DNA of 64,000 nucleotides from positions 341,573 through 405,572 of the forward strand of contig MNCI01001925.1 in assembly GCA_015680685.1 (NCBI GenBank). The letters run 5' to 3'. This document shows positions 48,898-58,500 of this stretch, piece after piece (position 1 is the first letter of the stretch; each line of letters starts with the position of its first letter). A program made the translations under genes and the position numbers. This DNA comes from Gnetum montanum. Taxonomy: Eukaryota; Streptophyta; Gnetopsida; Gnetales; Gnetaceae. The notes under the pieces are model-generated. The model saw nothing but the letters and a program-made list of their open reading frames with translations, made no database searches and was not told where the DNA came from.

Positions 48898-49094
48898 TGT
48901 GCCGACCGAAATCGTCGGTGCGAGGCTGGAACATTACGGGCACCGAAAGATCCACGGACAAGCACAGTCAACCATGCCTCTGATTGAGGGCAAGCTGGAA
49001 TGGATGAAGGCAGAGTGCCTTGAATGGTCTGCACGCGGATCAAACAAGGACTTCCCCGAGCGCCACCGAAGTGTTATACGCTGGGTTATGTGTA

Positions 49095-49330
49095 AATAGA
49101 GCGTAAACGGTGAAACAGACGCAGACAGAGCGTGAGCGTAGAGGGGCATAAACAACTTCGAGCGTGAACAGCGTAAACAAAGATAGGCCCAGCGTAAGTG
49201 TGTACAGGCGTGAACAGCGTAAACAGCGTAAACAAGTGTAAAGGGCGTAAGCAGATGCAAACGGCGTAAACAGTGTGAGCGTACACAGACGTAGACGAAG
49301 CATAACCGTAAGCAGGCATAAACGAAGCGT
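49095..49330. repeat. GCGTAAAC short-unit repeats in LTR D (transcribed part)
   Basis: About 20 loosely spaced copies of GCGTAAAC or GCGTGAAC, some directly tandem (near 49211-49235). Open frames crossing this stretch encode only repetitive peptides and are not genes. Confidence 0.8.
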
Positions 49331-49632
49331 GGGCCAAATTAACGTAAAACTGTAAAAGAACTTGCAACAAGTGTAAATAGTGGATTATAGAGTTAAAATG
49401 TTGTGCACCAGTCTAACGCAGTCGTGTAGGAACATAAGGCAGACGTAAAGCCCCGGTGGATGCAGGGATGCAGCTGGTTGGCACGGTAGGCAGAGTGCGG
49501 ATTGTGCATGGCGTACAGAGCTTCCAGCGTAAGCGTAAGCGTAAGAGGGTTTATGGGCTCTTGTTTGCAGTGTAATTGCTCTAGGTCTACACTGGTAAAT
49601 TTTTGCGGACTGTAAAAATGCGGAAAACTGGG

Positions 49633-49642
49633 CTATTTATAG
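49633..49642 (-). promoter_or_regulatory. Candidate TATA box of LTR D
   Basis: The minus strand reads CCCCTATAAATAGCCC. It lies about 585 bp from the U3 end of the LTR and has the same core as the boxes in F and B. Confidence 0.7.
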
Positions 49643-49724
49643 GGGTAGGGTTACCGAGAAAATCGGACTGGGAGACACATGGCGTATAGACGGAGCATTT
49701 ACAATTTAGAAACTTGGTATACGC

Positions 49725-50170
49725 TGGGCGTATATGCTACAATAGGCCAGCATATACGCTGGGCGTATATGCTGGGCGTGGACTTCGATGGATGCTAGCG
49801 TATACGCTAGGGCGTATACGCTGATGGATGCTGGACATCGACTTGCTTCAATTCTTGCTCCTGTTGCACCTGCTGAGCGTGCATGTGGAGTGTATGCTGA
49901 GCGTCAGGCGTATACGCTGGTGAATGTTGGGCGTATACGCCGAAGGATGTCCACTTGCTTCAATCCTTGCTCTTCGGTGTAATCTTTATGCTGCCATTAG
50001 AGATCTTGTCGTCGAGCGTGTGCATCTGCCGTACCTGGGCGTGTATGCCGGAGAGTCGGTCGTATGCACTGGACGTATACGCTGGAGTGCTGGGCGTATA
50101 CGCTGGGCATAGACGCTGGGCGTAGACACCGGGTGTAGACGTTGGGCGTAGACACTGGGCGTACACGCTG
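49725..50170. repeat. GCGTATACGC palindrome array in U3 of LTR D
   Basis: Repeated GCGTATACGCTGG and GGGCGTAGACGCTGG units, most built round the perfect palindrome GCGTATACGC. Roughly 15 copies upstream of the LTR TATA box. The same motif fills intron 1 of the antisense gene of D (55760-56620). Confidence 0.85.
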
Positions 50171-50223
50171 GCACAATGGGGATCTGCTTCTTGTCTAACC
50201 TCAAAAATTTTTGTGGTGTTTCA

Positions 50224-50241
50224 TTGGCCCCTCTTTGTTGA
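50224..50241 (-). promoter_or_regulatory. Polypurine tract of element D
   Basis: The minus strand reads CAACAAAGAGGGGCCAA, directly before the LTR end TGAAACACC. Identical core to B. Confidence 0.8.
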
Positions 50242-51205
50242 CGCTTGGAGGAATCGACCCGAGAAGCATCGACAAAGAAGCGCAAAACACCACAAGAAAA
50301 TTGCTAAAAGCTTTGTCCTTTGCCACTTGACCAGACATCATCGCACCATGTTTAGTATTGTATGGGATTGAAAATGTGAGATTGGTAGCTGGTAGGAGAG
50401 AAGGGATTGTGGGAATTGGTGACTGCCCAGGGGATCATGCTGGGAAAATGGGATGCTCAGGTGTGCGGCATGCCGGTCCTTGTCGATAGCCATTTTTTGG
50501 TAGACTCGGAACTCAGGCATGTGATGCTCGTCCTTTGGTGGAACAGTGCTCTTGGTTAGTGTTCAAGAGGGCTTGTTGTCAATGCCAAAGCCACGAGGTA
50601 ATGTTCGGCATTCTTTGGAGGAACAACACCCTTCTTTGGGGAAACTGTAAGCGACGTGCCAAAGCCATGCAACAGGGTATTTTCTTTTATTGCTTTTGAC
50701 ATGAGTACGTGTTTTCAAGACCGATACCTTCCCGCCTGGGGCTTATATGGGAAGTGCCAAGGGTCCCGTTTTTTTTTTTTAATTTGTCCTTGTACTCATG
50801 CGCGAGTATTGTGTTTTGTGCTTTGCGACTGCTGTAACGTTTTGCAGTGTGCAATATTTTGGTAAACAGATAGTGGGTTTTTGGGGAATGGGAACATGCG
50901 GGTTAACGGTTCGATTTAGTCTTGCCAAGTGGACAAATGGACATTGCCCCATCTTGTTGCCTATGATGAAACACATTCTCGTACGAGAACTTCCGAGCGT
51001 CATCCTGCAAACACAACTGCAAAGAGTTAAGAAAACCGTGAGTGAAGTAATGAGTTTAGATTTAAACAGCTGTAGGTGAACAAAAATGTTGGGGGCGATT
51101 TTGAGCATTGAGTGCGAATGTCGATGATGTTGATGAAAGTGTGTGTCGATGAGGGATGCGATGATTCTGATGAATGAATATGGCTGTGGAGTGAAGGGTC
51201 GGAGA
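50242..51205. other. 3' untranslated region of element D
   Basis: Non-coding as far as I can see. The first 50 bases (GAAGCATCGACAAAGAAGCG) match B and C just inside their 3' LTRs. A poly-T run lies at 50770-50780. Short open frames on both strands have no recognisable motif. Confidence 0.5.
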
Positions 51206-51209
51206 TGAA

Positions 51210-51565
51210 CGTGCCAGTTTATAGTCTTAGCGGACTATCATGGGTTAGTTTTGTGTCGTAACCCGTTGGACATTGCCCGTTTAGCATCGTGGCAGATGTT
51301 ACGTTGCCAGTTTTGAGTCTTAGCAGACCATGAAGAGGCGAGCTAGTTTATAGTCTTAGAGGACTTGGTGGTGTTAGTTCAAAGTCATAACCCAGGACTA
51401 TTCTGTGGTATCAGTTTATAGTCGTGATTCCAGGACTAATCTGTGGTATCAGTTTATAGTCGTGATTCCAGGACTATTCTGTGCTATCAGTTTATAGTCG
51501 TGATTCCAGGACTATTCTGTGGTATCAGTTTATAGTCGTGATTCCAGGACTAATGCGTACCTGAG
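51210..51565 (+). repeat. Hairpin array downstream of pol D, with four tandem 38-bp units
   Basis: The first unit has a perfect 6-bp stem, ATAGTC/GACTAT, round loop TTAGCG (51221-51238). Others pair CATC/GATG (near 51286-51300) and AGTC/GACT (near 51356). From 51411, four near-identical units (starts 51411, 51449, 51487, 51525) keep TAGTC/GACTA but with a longer loop (GTGATTCCAG). The recent tandem growth of one unit shows how such arrays expand. Confidence 0.85.
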
Positions 51566-51572
51566 TTCGAGT

Positions 51573-54500
51573 TCATGTATAGAACGGTTTTAGGAATAAG
51601 TGATTAGTTGGGTTTGCAAATTCTTTTTCATCCATGTTAGCTAGTTTGAACGCTCCATTGTCGAATGCTTTGATGACCAGGTAAGGCCCTTCCCAGTTGA
51701 CTGAGAACTTATCTGGGTGTTCACGAACGGCTTTAAGCATGAGGTCTCCTTCTTTGATGGGGCGCTTACGAATGTCATGTCGATGTCGTTGCCGTTGTTA
51801 TTTCTGGTACCATCCGATCTAATCGAGTGCACGCACGCGTTCCTCCTCCACCGAGTCTAGGTCAATGATGCGTAGATCATTGTTTTGCCCATCATCGAGA
51901 AGTCCAGAAAGTATGATCCTTAGAGATGGTACCTGTAATTTCAAAGGTAAAACAACTTCCGAACCGTAAACAAGACTGTATGGAGTTTTACCTGTCGAAG
52001 TCCGGTGTGTGGTACGGTATGCCCATAACGCATACACCAGTTGTTCGTGCCATCTTCGTTTGCTTTGGGCAAGCATCTTTTTGAGTACTGTGATGATTGT
52101 ATTATTTGTTGATTCTTCCTACCCGTTGCTCTGAGGATAATAAGGGGATGAAAATGAATGTTTGATCCCTAGACTATTACAAAACGTTTTGGTCTTGGCA
52201 CTACTAAATTGTGGCCCGTTGTCAGTGATGATTGTCATGGGAATGCCAAAACGGGTTACAATGTTTTCGAGGATGAAGTGGCACACCTGTTTAGAAGTAG
52301 TTTTGCGAAGGGGCGCCACCTCTACCCATTTCGTAAAGTATTCAGTTGCTGTTATAATAAAGCTATGCCCGGCAGAAGATGTGGGTGTTATCAGGCCAAT
52401 GAGGTCCAGTCCCCACTTCTGGAAGGGCCATGTGATTTGTGTTGTATGCAACTCATTTGGTGGAATATGGATGAGATTACCGTGTTTTTGACAAATACTA
52501 CATGTTTTGACCTTGGACTGACAGTCGTATTCCATGTGTGGCCAATAGTAGCCTAAGCGTCTTATTTTGGTTGCCATTGCCTTCGGTGCAATGTGTCCCC
52601 CGCATATTCCGTCGTGCACTTGTTCAACAATTGTTTGGGCTTCGGTACTATTGACGCATGTCAGCAGTATGCCTTCGTAGGATCGGCAACACAATGTATC
52701 CCCTATTAATGTGTACTATTTAGAACGCTTGCGTACTGCATCCTTTTGCGCGTTGGTTAAATGTTGTGGCATTTCACCGTGCAGAAGGTATTCCTTTATG
52801 TCGTCGTACCATTCATTAGCGTGTGTTGTACTAACGGATGCAATCGGTAGCGTGTCGAGAGTATGGGTTACGGGCTTGGTACAACTGATTACGGAGCTTG
52901 GTAGTGTGTGAAACATGTTAGGGGATATATTTAATGCCAAGGTTGCCAATGCGTCTGCAATGGTATTGTCATTCCTAGGGATATGTTGGACATCAATATT
53001 TTCGAATTGTTTAAGTAGGTGCTTAGCCAAATCACAGTATGGTTGTAAGTGTTGCGCTTTACATGTATAGACGTCTGTGACTTGGTTTACGACTAGCTGT
53101 GAGTCCCCTCTGACTACAAGCCGTGTAATGTCCGAAGCTAGTGCGGCTGCGAGACCTCTGAGGAGACCTTCATACTCTGCTATGTTGTTAGTACAATGAA
53201 AGTTGAAGTGATAGGTGAAAGGTTTAATTTCTCCAGAGGGGTATGTGATTACAGTGGCAGCACTTCCTCCTCGAGAGGTGGATGCTCCATCAAAGTTTAG
53301 AATCGCATCGTAGTCGTCTGGCACTGTGTCTATTGCATTTACATTTTCGTCTGGGAATTTGGGTTCTATTGTACCTGGATCATGCGTTGGCGACGTGGTC
53401 ATTTGATTTGCTATGGCTTGGCCCTTTACTGACGATTGTGCCACATAGTGCAGGTCAAACTCAACTACGATTGCCTTCCAACGGGCTATCCTGCTTGATT
53501 CATATATGTTTCCAGTTATAGCTCTAAGTACATTATCTTTGCAAATTATGTTAACTTGATTTTGGAAAAGATAATGTCGCTATTTCTTTAAAGAGATGAC
53601 TAAAGTTAAACATGACTTTTCTACATCATTATATCTCTTTTCATGGGCAACCAATGCATGGCTCAGGTAGTATACGGGGACCTCAGTTCCGTCATCTTGT
53701 CTCTGGCACAACATGGATGCGATTGATGATTCTGATGTGCCTAGGTAGATGTAAAATGTCCTATCGTTTTTGGGTGGGAATACAGTGGGTAATCGAGCGA
53801 GTGCCATTTTAATATTGTCAAATGCTTCTTGGCATTGCGAGGTCCATTCAAAATGGACATTTTTGCGTAGTAGGTGGTTCATAGGTGTGAGTTTTCTCGT
53901 CAAATTTTCTATGAATCTCCTAATGAATTGTAATCGGCCTTGTAGCCCTCGAAGTTCGGTTAGATTGCCAAGTGGTTTTAGGTTTGTAATGGCCTTAACC
54001 TTATTAGGGTCTACCCGTATCCCTGCCTATGAGGCTACAAATCCAAGCATTTTACCCGTTTTGACACCGAAGATACATTTCTTTGGATTAAGCCTTAGTT
54101 CGTATTTTAGACAATGTTTTAATACTAAGTCAAGATCCTGTACGTGTTGTTCTGATGATTTGGATTTAACCACTATGTTATCTACATAATCATTGAGCGA
54201 GTGTAAGATGTAATCGCTGAAAATATATGTCATCGCCCTTTGATATGTGGCCCCAGCGTTCTTGAGACCAAAAGGCATCATTGTGTAACAAAAGGTTCCC
54301 CAAGGTGTCATGAAAGTAGTTCGGAGCTGGTGTTCTGGATTAATACGTATCTGGTTATATCCCGAGAACCCATCGATAAAGGATAACAGGGCGTGCCCAG
54401 CAGTAGAGTCAACTAGTTGATCAATGCTAGGTAAGGGAAAGTCATCTTTTATGGTTGCTACGTTAAGGTCTCGGAAGTCAATGCACAGGCGGATACTTCC

Positions 54501-55067
54501 ATTCTTCTTTGGGACAATAACCATATTTGATACCCATTCGGCGTAATCAACAGCCCTGATGAAACCAGCTTGGTAGAGCTTGGTAATCTCACTATGAACT
54601 ACTAACGCCACCTCAGGCTTGACCTTTCGTGCTTTCTGTTTTACTGGCCTTAGTTTTTGATCAAGGATGATGTTGTGCTGGACAATACGAGGGTCTAATC
54701 CAGGCATGTCTGTATAGGACCACGCAAATGCTTTCATATTGTGCCTAAGTACGTTTTTGATATCTTTAGCTAGACGTGGTTCTAGTAACGTACTTAATTT
54801 TAGGACTTTAGTTTCCCCATCGGGCATAGTGATGGGTGTTTCGGTTAGAGGATCTTCAGTAATGTTTTCGGCTTCAATGTCGAGGGACTTTGTCATTCCC
54901 TCATATTCGTCAACCGTTTGTTGTGTTGAAGCTATTGTTATGTCGTTTGCTGGTAAGCTCGCATAGACGAGATTCACATCGATGTTCCTTTCAACCGTGT
55001 CGTACGGTCCATCAATGACCAATGGCTTGGTTAAGCAATTGTAATCCATTAGGAAAATTCCTGTCAA
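51573..55067 (-). pseudogene. pol: Element D pol: reverse transcriptase, two RNase H domains, integrase
   Basis: Starts at ATG 55067 (MTGIFLMDYNCLTKPLV) and ends at a stop at 51573-51575; about 1,165 codons. Order: linker; reverse transcriptase (RLCIDFRDLN, GFSGYNQIRINPEHQL, FGLKNAGATYQ; active-site box YVDN at about 54177-54188); GLQGRLQFIRRF; ordinary RNase H (PVYYLSHALVAHEKRYND, 53730-53580). Then come archaeal-type RNase H (NFDGASTSRGG, AEYEGLLRG, GDSQLV, 53300-52900), integrase zinc-binding part (GGHIAPKA, CSICQKH), core (WGLDLIGL, TDNGPQFSS, YYPQSNG) and C-terminal WEGP. Four or five in-frame stops, nearly all TAG where relatives have CAG or TGG (near 54025, 53577, 52713 and 52118), are the main breaks. 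YVDN has Asn in place of the second catalytic Asp, so the enzyme would be dead even without the stops. Confidence 0.9.
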
Positions 55068-55082
55068 TAAAGGGAAAGCCCA

Positions 55083-55235
55083 GTAAGATAGCGGAGGTCG
55101 TTTTAGGTCTTTTGGCGATCTTTAGTGTGCATGTATGAAAGTGGATTGACGTGACAGTGGAACGGCAGTTTAATGCCTTACCGGGCAACGAACGGCAGTT
55201 TAATGCCTTACCGAACAACGAACGGCAGTTTAACA
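55083..55235 (+). repeat. Hairpin-type motifs between pol and antisense gene of D
   Basis: CGGCAGTTTAATGCC, loop TTACCG, GGCA (55174-55177 with 55184-55187) followed by a second copy in which the stem is broken and a partial third. A different copy, TTTTAGGTC, loop TTTTGG, then GATC, lies near 55100. The TGCC/GGCA stem is not seen elsewhere in the window. Confidence 0.65.
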
Positions 55236-55380
55236 CCGAAATTTTTGTTTTATATGGTTTACGTGTGTAAATTTTATATCTTTTTTTGAAAAATTCAAAG
55301 CGGGTTCGAAAAAGCATGAAAAACGAGGCAAAAAGCAAGAAAAACAGAAAAGTAGCGGCGTCAGCGTCAGCATCAACGCG

Positions 55381-55390
55381 CTATAAAAGG
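55381..55390 (+). promoter_or_regulatory. Candidate TATA box of the antisense gene of D
   Basis: CTATAAAAGG, followed about 200 bp later by the proposed start codon at 55591. It reads on the plus strand, against the element, and lies just outside the pol start. GCGTA-rich repeats follow it. It suggests the antisense gene has its own RNA polymerase II promoter. Confidence 0.55.
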
Positions 55391-55429
55391 GGAGCGGGGG
55401 CATCATTTTGTCATTTGAATTTTGGAGCG

Positions 55430-55570
55430 TGAGCGTAAACCGAGAGCGTAACCCCAACATAGACGCCGAGCGTAACCCCACTGTAGACGCCGAGCGAAAA
55501 CCCCAGCGTAGACGCCGAGAGAAAACCCCCACGTAGACGCCGAGAGAACCTCAATTTATGCCGCACGTAA
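55430..55570. repeat. GTAGACGCCGAGCG tandem units before the antisense gene
   Basis: About five units of 28-30 bp built on TAGACGCCGAGMGWAAMCCCC, between the candidate TATA box and the first ATG, so they would be in the 5' untranslated leader. Related in sequence to the intron array that follows. Confidence 0.8.
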
Positions 55571-55590
55571 GCTACAGCGTAGACGCTGAG

Positions 55591-58500
55591 ATGCGCAGAG
55601 GCAAAGAACTAGAGGGCCGAGGACAGAAAGGACCTGAACTAACGTTCGCGGAGGAGAGTGAGGCGATGCTGTAGTGCCTACCCTGCCCGAGCATCCCCGC
55701 ATGGCCTGGATCTTCTAGCAGGTAGGCCTTTGACCCTGTTTTCATTGATTTCTAGTGTAGACAGTAGCGTAGGGTTTCGGTGTCTAGCGTAAGTTGGTCT
55801 ACACTTGCCGTATACGCTGAGGGTTTCTACAGCGTATACGCCGAGCGTAAGTTGGACGTTTCGCAGCGTAAGTGTGTTCGGCGTAAATTTCTGTATTATG
55901 CATGGCGTAGGTAGTTTTTGGCATGTGGTTTCTACTCCCAGTGTATATGCCGAGCGTAATTGTTTTTCGTACGCCCAGCATATACGCCGAGCGTAACTTT
56001 TTCGTACGCCCAGCGTAGACGCCGAACGTAACTTTTTCGTACGCCCAGCGTAGACGCTGAGCGTAACTGTTTTTCGTACGCCCAGCGTAGATGCCTAGCG
56101 TAACTATTTTTTGTACGCCCAGCATATACGCCGAGCGTAACTATTTTTCGTATGCCTAGTGTAGACGCCGAGCGTAACTGTTTTTTGTACACCCAGCGTA
56201 TACGCCGAGCGTAACTATTTTTCGTACGACCAGCGTAGACGCCGAGCGTAACTATTTTTTGTACGCCCAGCGTAGACGCCGAGCGTAACTATTTTTTGTA
56301 CGCCGAGCATAACTTTTTCATACGCCCAGCGTAGACGCCAAGCGTAACTGTTTTTCATACGCCCAGCGTAGACGTCGAGCGTAACTATTTTTTTGTACGC
56401 CCAGTGTAACTATTTTTCGTACGTCCAACGTATACGCCCAGCGTAACTGTTTTCGTACGCTCAGCGTATACGCCGAGCGTAACTATTTTTGTACGCCATA
56501 TTTTTTGTACGCCCAGCATATACGCTGAGCACAACTGTTTTCGTACGCCCAGCGTACGCCGAGTGTAACAGTTTTCGTACGCCTAGCGTATACGCCGAAT
56601 GTAACAGTTAGAAAAATTTTCTGCAAACGTCTAATTTTTTAAAATGAAGTTTTGGATATTGATCTTTGGTGCTGTTTTAATGGCTTGCAGAGACATTTAG
56701 CCTCCCCTTCTAGTGGTTGAGTTGGTCAGGGTTTTGACATGGTTTGGACCTCTAGAGGGTGGTGACCCGACCCCGAATTTGACCGTTGAGCACAATGGGG
56801 TCTGGTTCCGGGACGGGGCTTGCGGATTTTTGGCCTTCTTGCTGGACCATTTCAATGTCGTGGTTTGGTCTCATCAAGGCGAAGATGTGGCATGGAGTAT
56901 TATTAAGGCCATGTTACCTGGAGCAGCGGAAGACGTCAAGATGTTTATGGAGGACATTGATGAAGGGCCGCTTGTCGCTGAGGGTGTTCCCCCCGGTGGT
57001 ATGAGATCGGCCCATCCGTTGACACGCATGTGGGACCAGCTGCTGCGGGGACCCAACTATATCAACAACACATTGTTCTTAGCTGGCCGTGTGCATACTT
57101 TGTTTCAGAATCCCCCTGGCATAGTATACCAGGTGGAAAGGTAATTTCATTTTAGCTTTGGTTATTCCTCTCTTTCTCACATTCAAATACTTACTCTTGT
57201 TTCAACATATGTTTTTGCCTTCCCGCAGGCCAAAAGTAATGCCAGATGGGGCTTACGCAGGCGACAATGGGATTGGATTGGCGCGTACGGTCGTGGAAGT
57301 GTTCATGGTGGGTCCCACCCTTCGCGGGACCGTTTTGGCCCACACTAGGGATGCTATGAAGAACTTCCCCAAGAGATTTTCAAAGGCGTTTGCACAGTGT
57401 ACTGCGCGTGCCTGGTTGCATGCCGACTGGGCCCCTAATGGGCTGATTTTCCCGTTTGCCTCTGATTTGGGCGAGACCTCAAAGTACAATACTGAAAGTA
57501 AGTGGTAATGTTTCCTAGATGTCATGTTTGGTTTGGTCAATTGCCAAGTGTCAAGCTAATATGAAGGTTTTGGGTTTGCCTTTACAGTTGGCACCACCTC
57601 CGGCGGGGATTCCGTTGTGACCGGGAGGACTGAAACTACTCTTTCAATGAAATTCGGTGAAACCAGTGCCGCCCAGAAGTGGTTATGGAAAAAGGATTCG
57701 CCCTCAATTGTTGCCTGTTTGAAACATGCCAGCCTCATGGCACTCTTTGTGGCCCCTAGCCCAAATGTGTCTATAGCAGAGATGATCGGGATTGTGGATT
57801 CATTTGACAGATTCGTCTCCTGCTATAGCGCTCGTATAAGGGGTGTTAAAGTAGTTTTTGAATTATCACCTCAATTTTTTGCGTAAAAGTCATTACGGAC
57901 AGGACACATAAGGAAATTGACATGATCCGCGATTTAGAGGATTGGCTAGGGGTGATGAAGGGTGCCAAAGGATTCCCAATGCAGGGGAGAATGAAGGTTG
58001 AGAAAGTCAACGAGCTTTATCCCCTATTTAGAGCACGTTTGTTTCCGAAGACTCTGTCGCAAGTAAAGAGTCTCGGGGTTGAAGTAGTGCGAGTCATGCG
58101 CACTGTTCTAGAGGCTGGCGTGCGCTACAACTGGGCAGAGTTTTTATTATCAGGAATGACCAAAGAGATAAAGTAGCTGCGTTCGAACATAGAGGCGCAG
58201 TCCCATTTTACCTTTGCTTTCTTCGCCAGCTATATTCGTTGCCTGGCCGAATTTTTGGTGGTTTATGGGGAAAACAAATTTGTTTTGTGTGATAGGTACC
58301 AGTTATCTCGCCCCTGGGTGAATCACTTATTTGACACAGCCAAGTCCCAAGACGCCCCCGAGGGGATTGATGAATCCCTTATAATCACCATAGGTAGATC
58401 ATCTGGCCCCTCACTTCACACACACAACAGTATAGGGTTGGAGCCTGATGAGGTACCCTATACTGCAAAGAAGGCGGAGCGAGTGGTCAAGGAAACAATA

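Larger units (their letters stand above)
48898..50223 (-). mobile_element. 3' LTR of element D
   Basis: Left end TGTGCCGACCGAAATCGTCGG; right end AACCTCAAAAATTTTTGTGG then TGTTTCA. Length is 1,326 bp. A TATA box lies on the minus strand near 49633-49642. U5 includes AGGACTTCCCCGAGCGCC. R/U5 has GCGTAAAC repeats and U3 has GCGTATACGC repeats. Confidence 0.85.

Noticed and set aside
49040-49370. Minus-strand frames rich in YA, LFT and VYA repeats
   Set aside because: They arise from the GCGTAAAC repeats in the LTR and occur in all three frames at once.
52162-52556. Plus-strand frames over integrase of D
   Set aside because: They are shadows of the minus-strand integrase, which has clear catalytic motifs.
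55799-56192. Minus-strand frames with repeated AGRTK..YA..LRWAYEK peptides
   Set aside because: They are translations of the GCGTA minisatellite in several frames, with no independent sign of coding.
55760-56620. CRISPR-like regular repeats
   Set aside because: Units are contiguous tandem copies with variable length and no unique spacers, in a plant genome. It is a minisatellite inside an intron.
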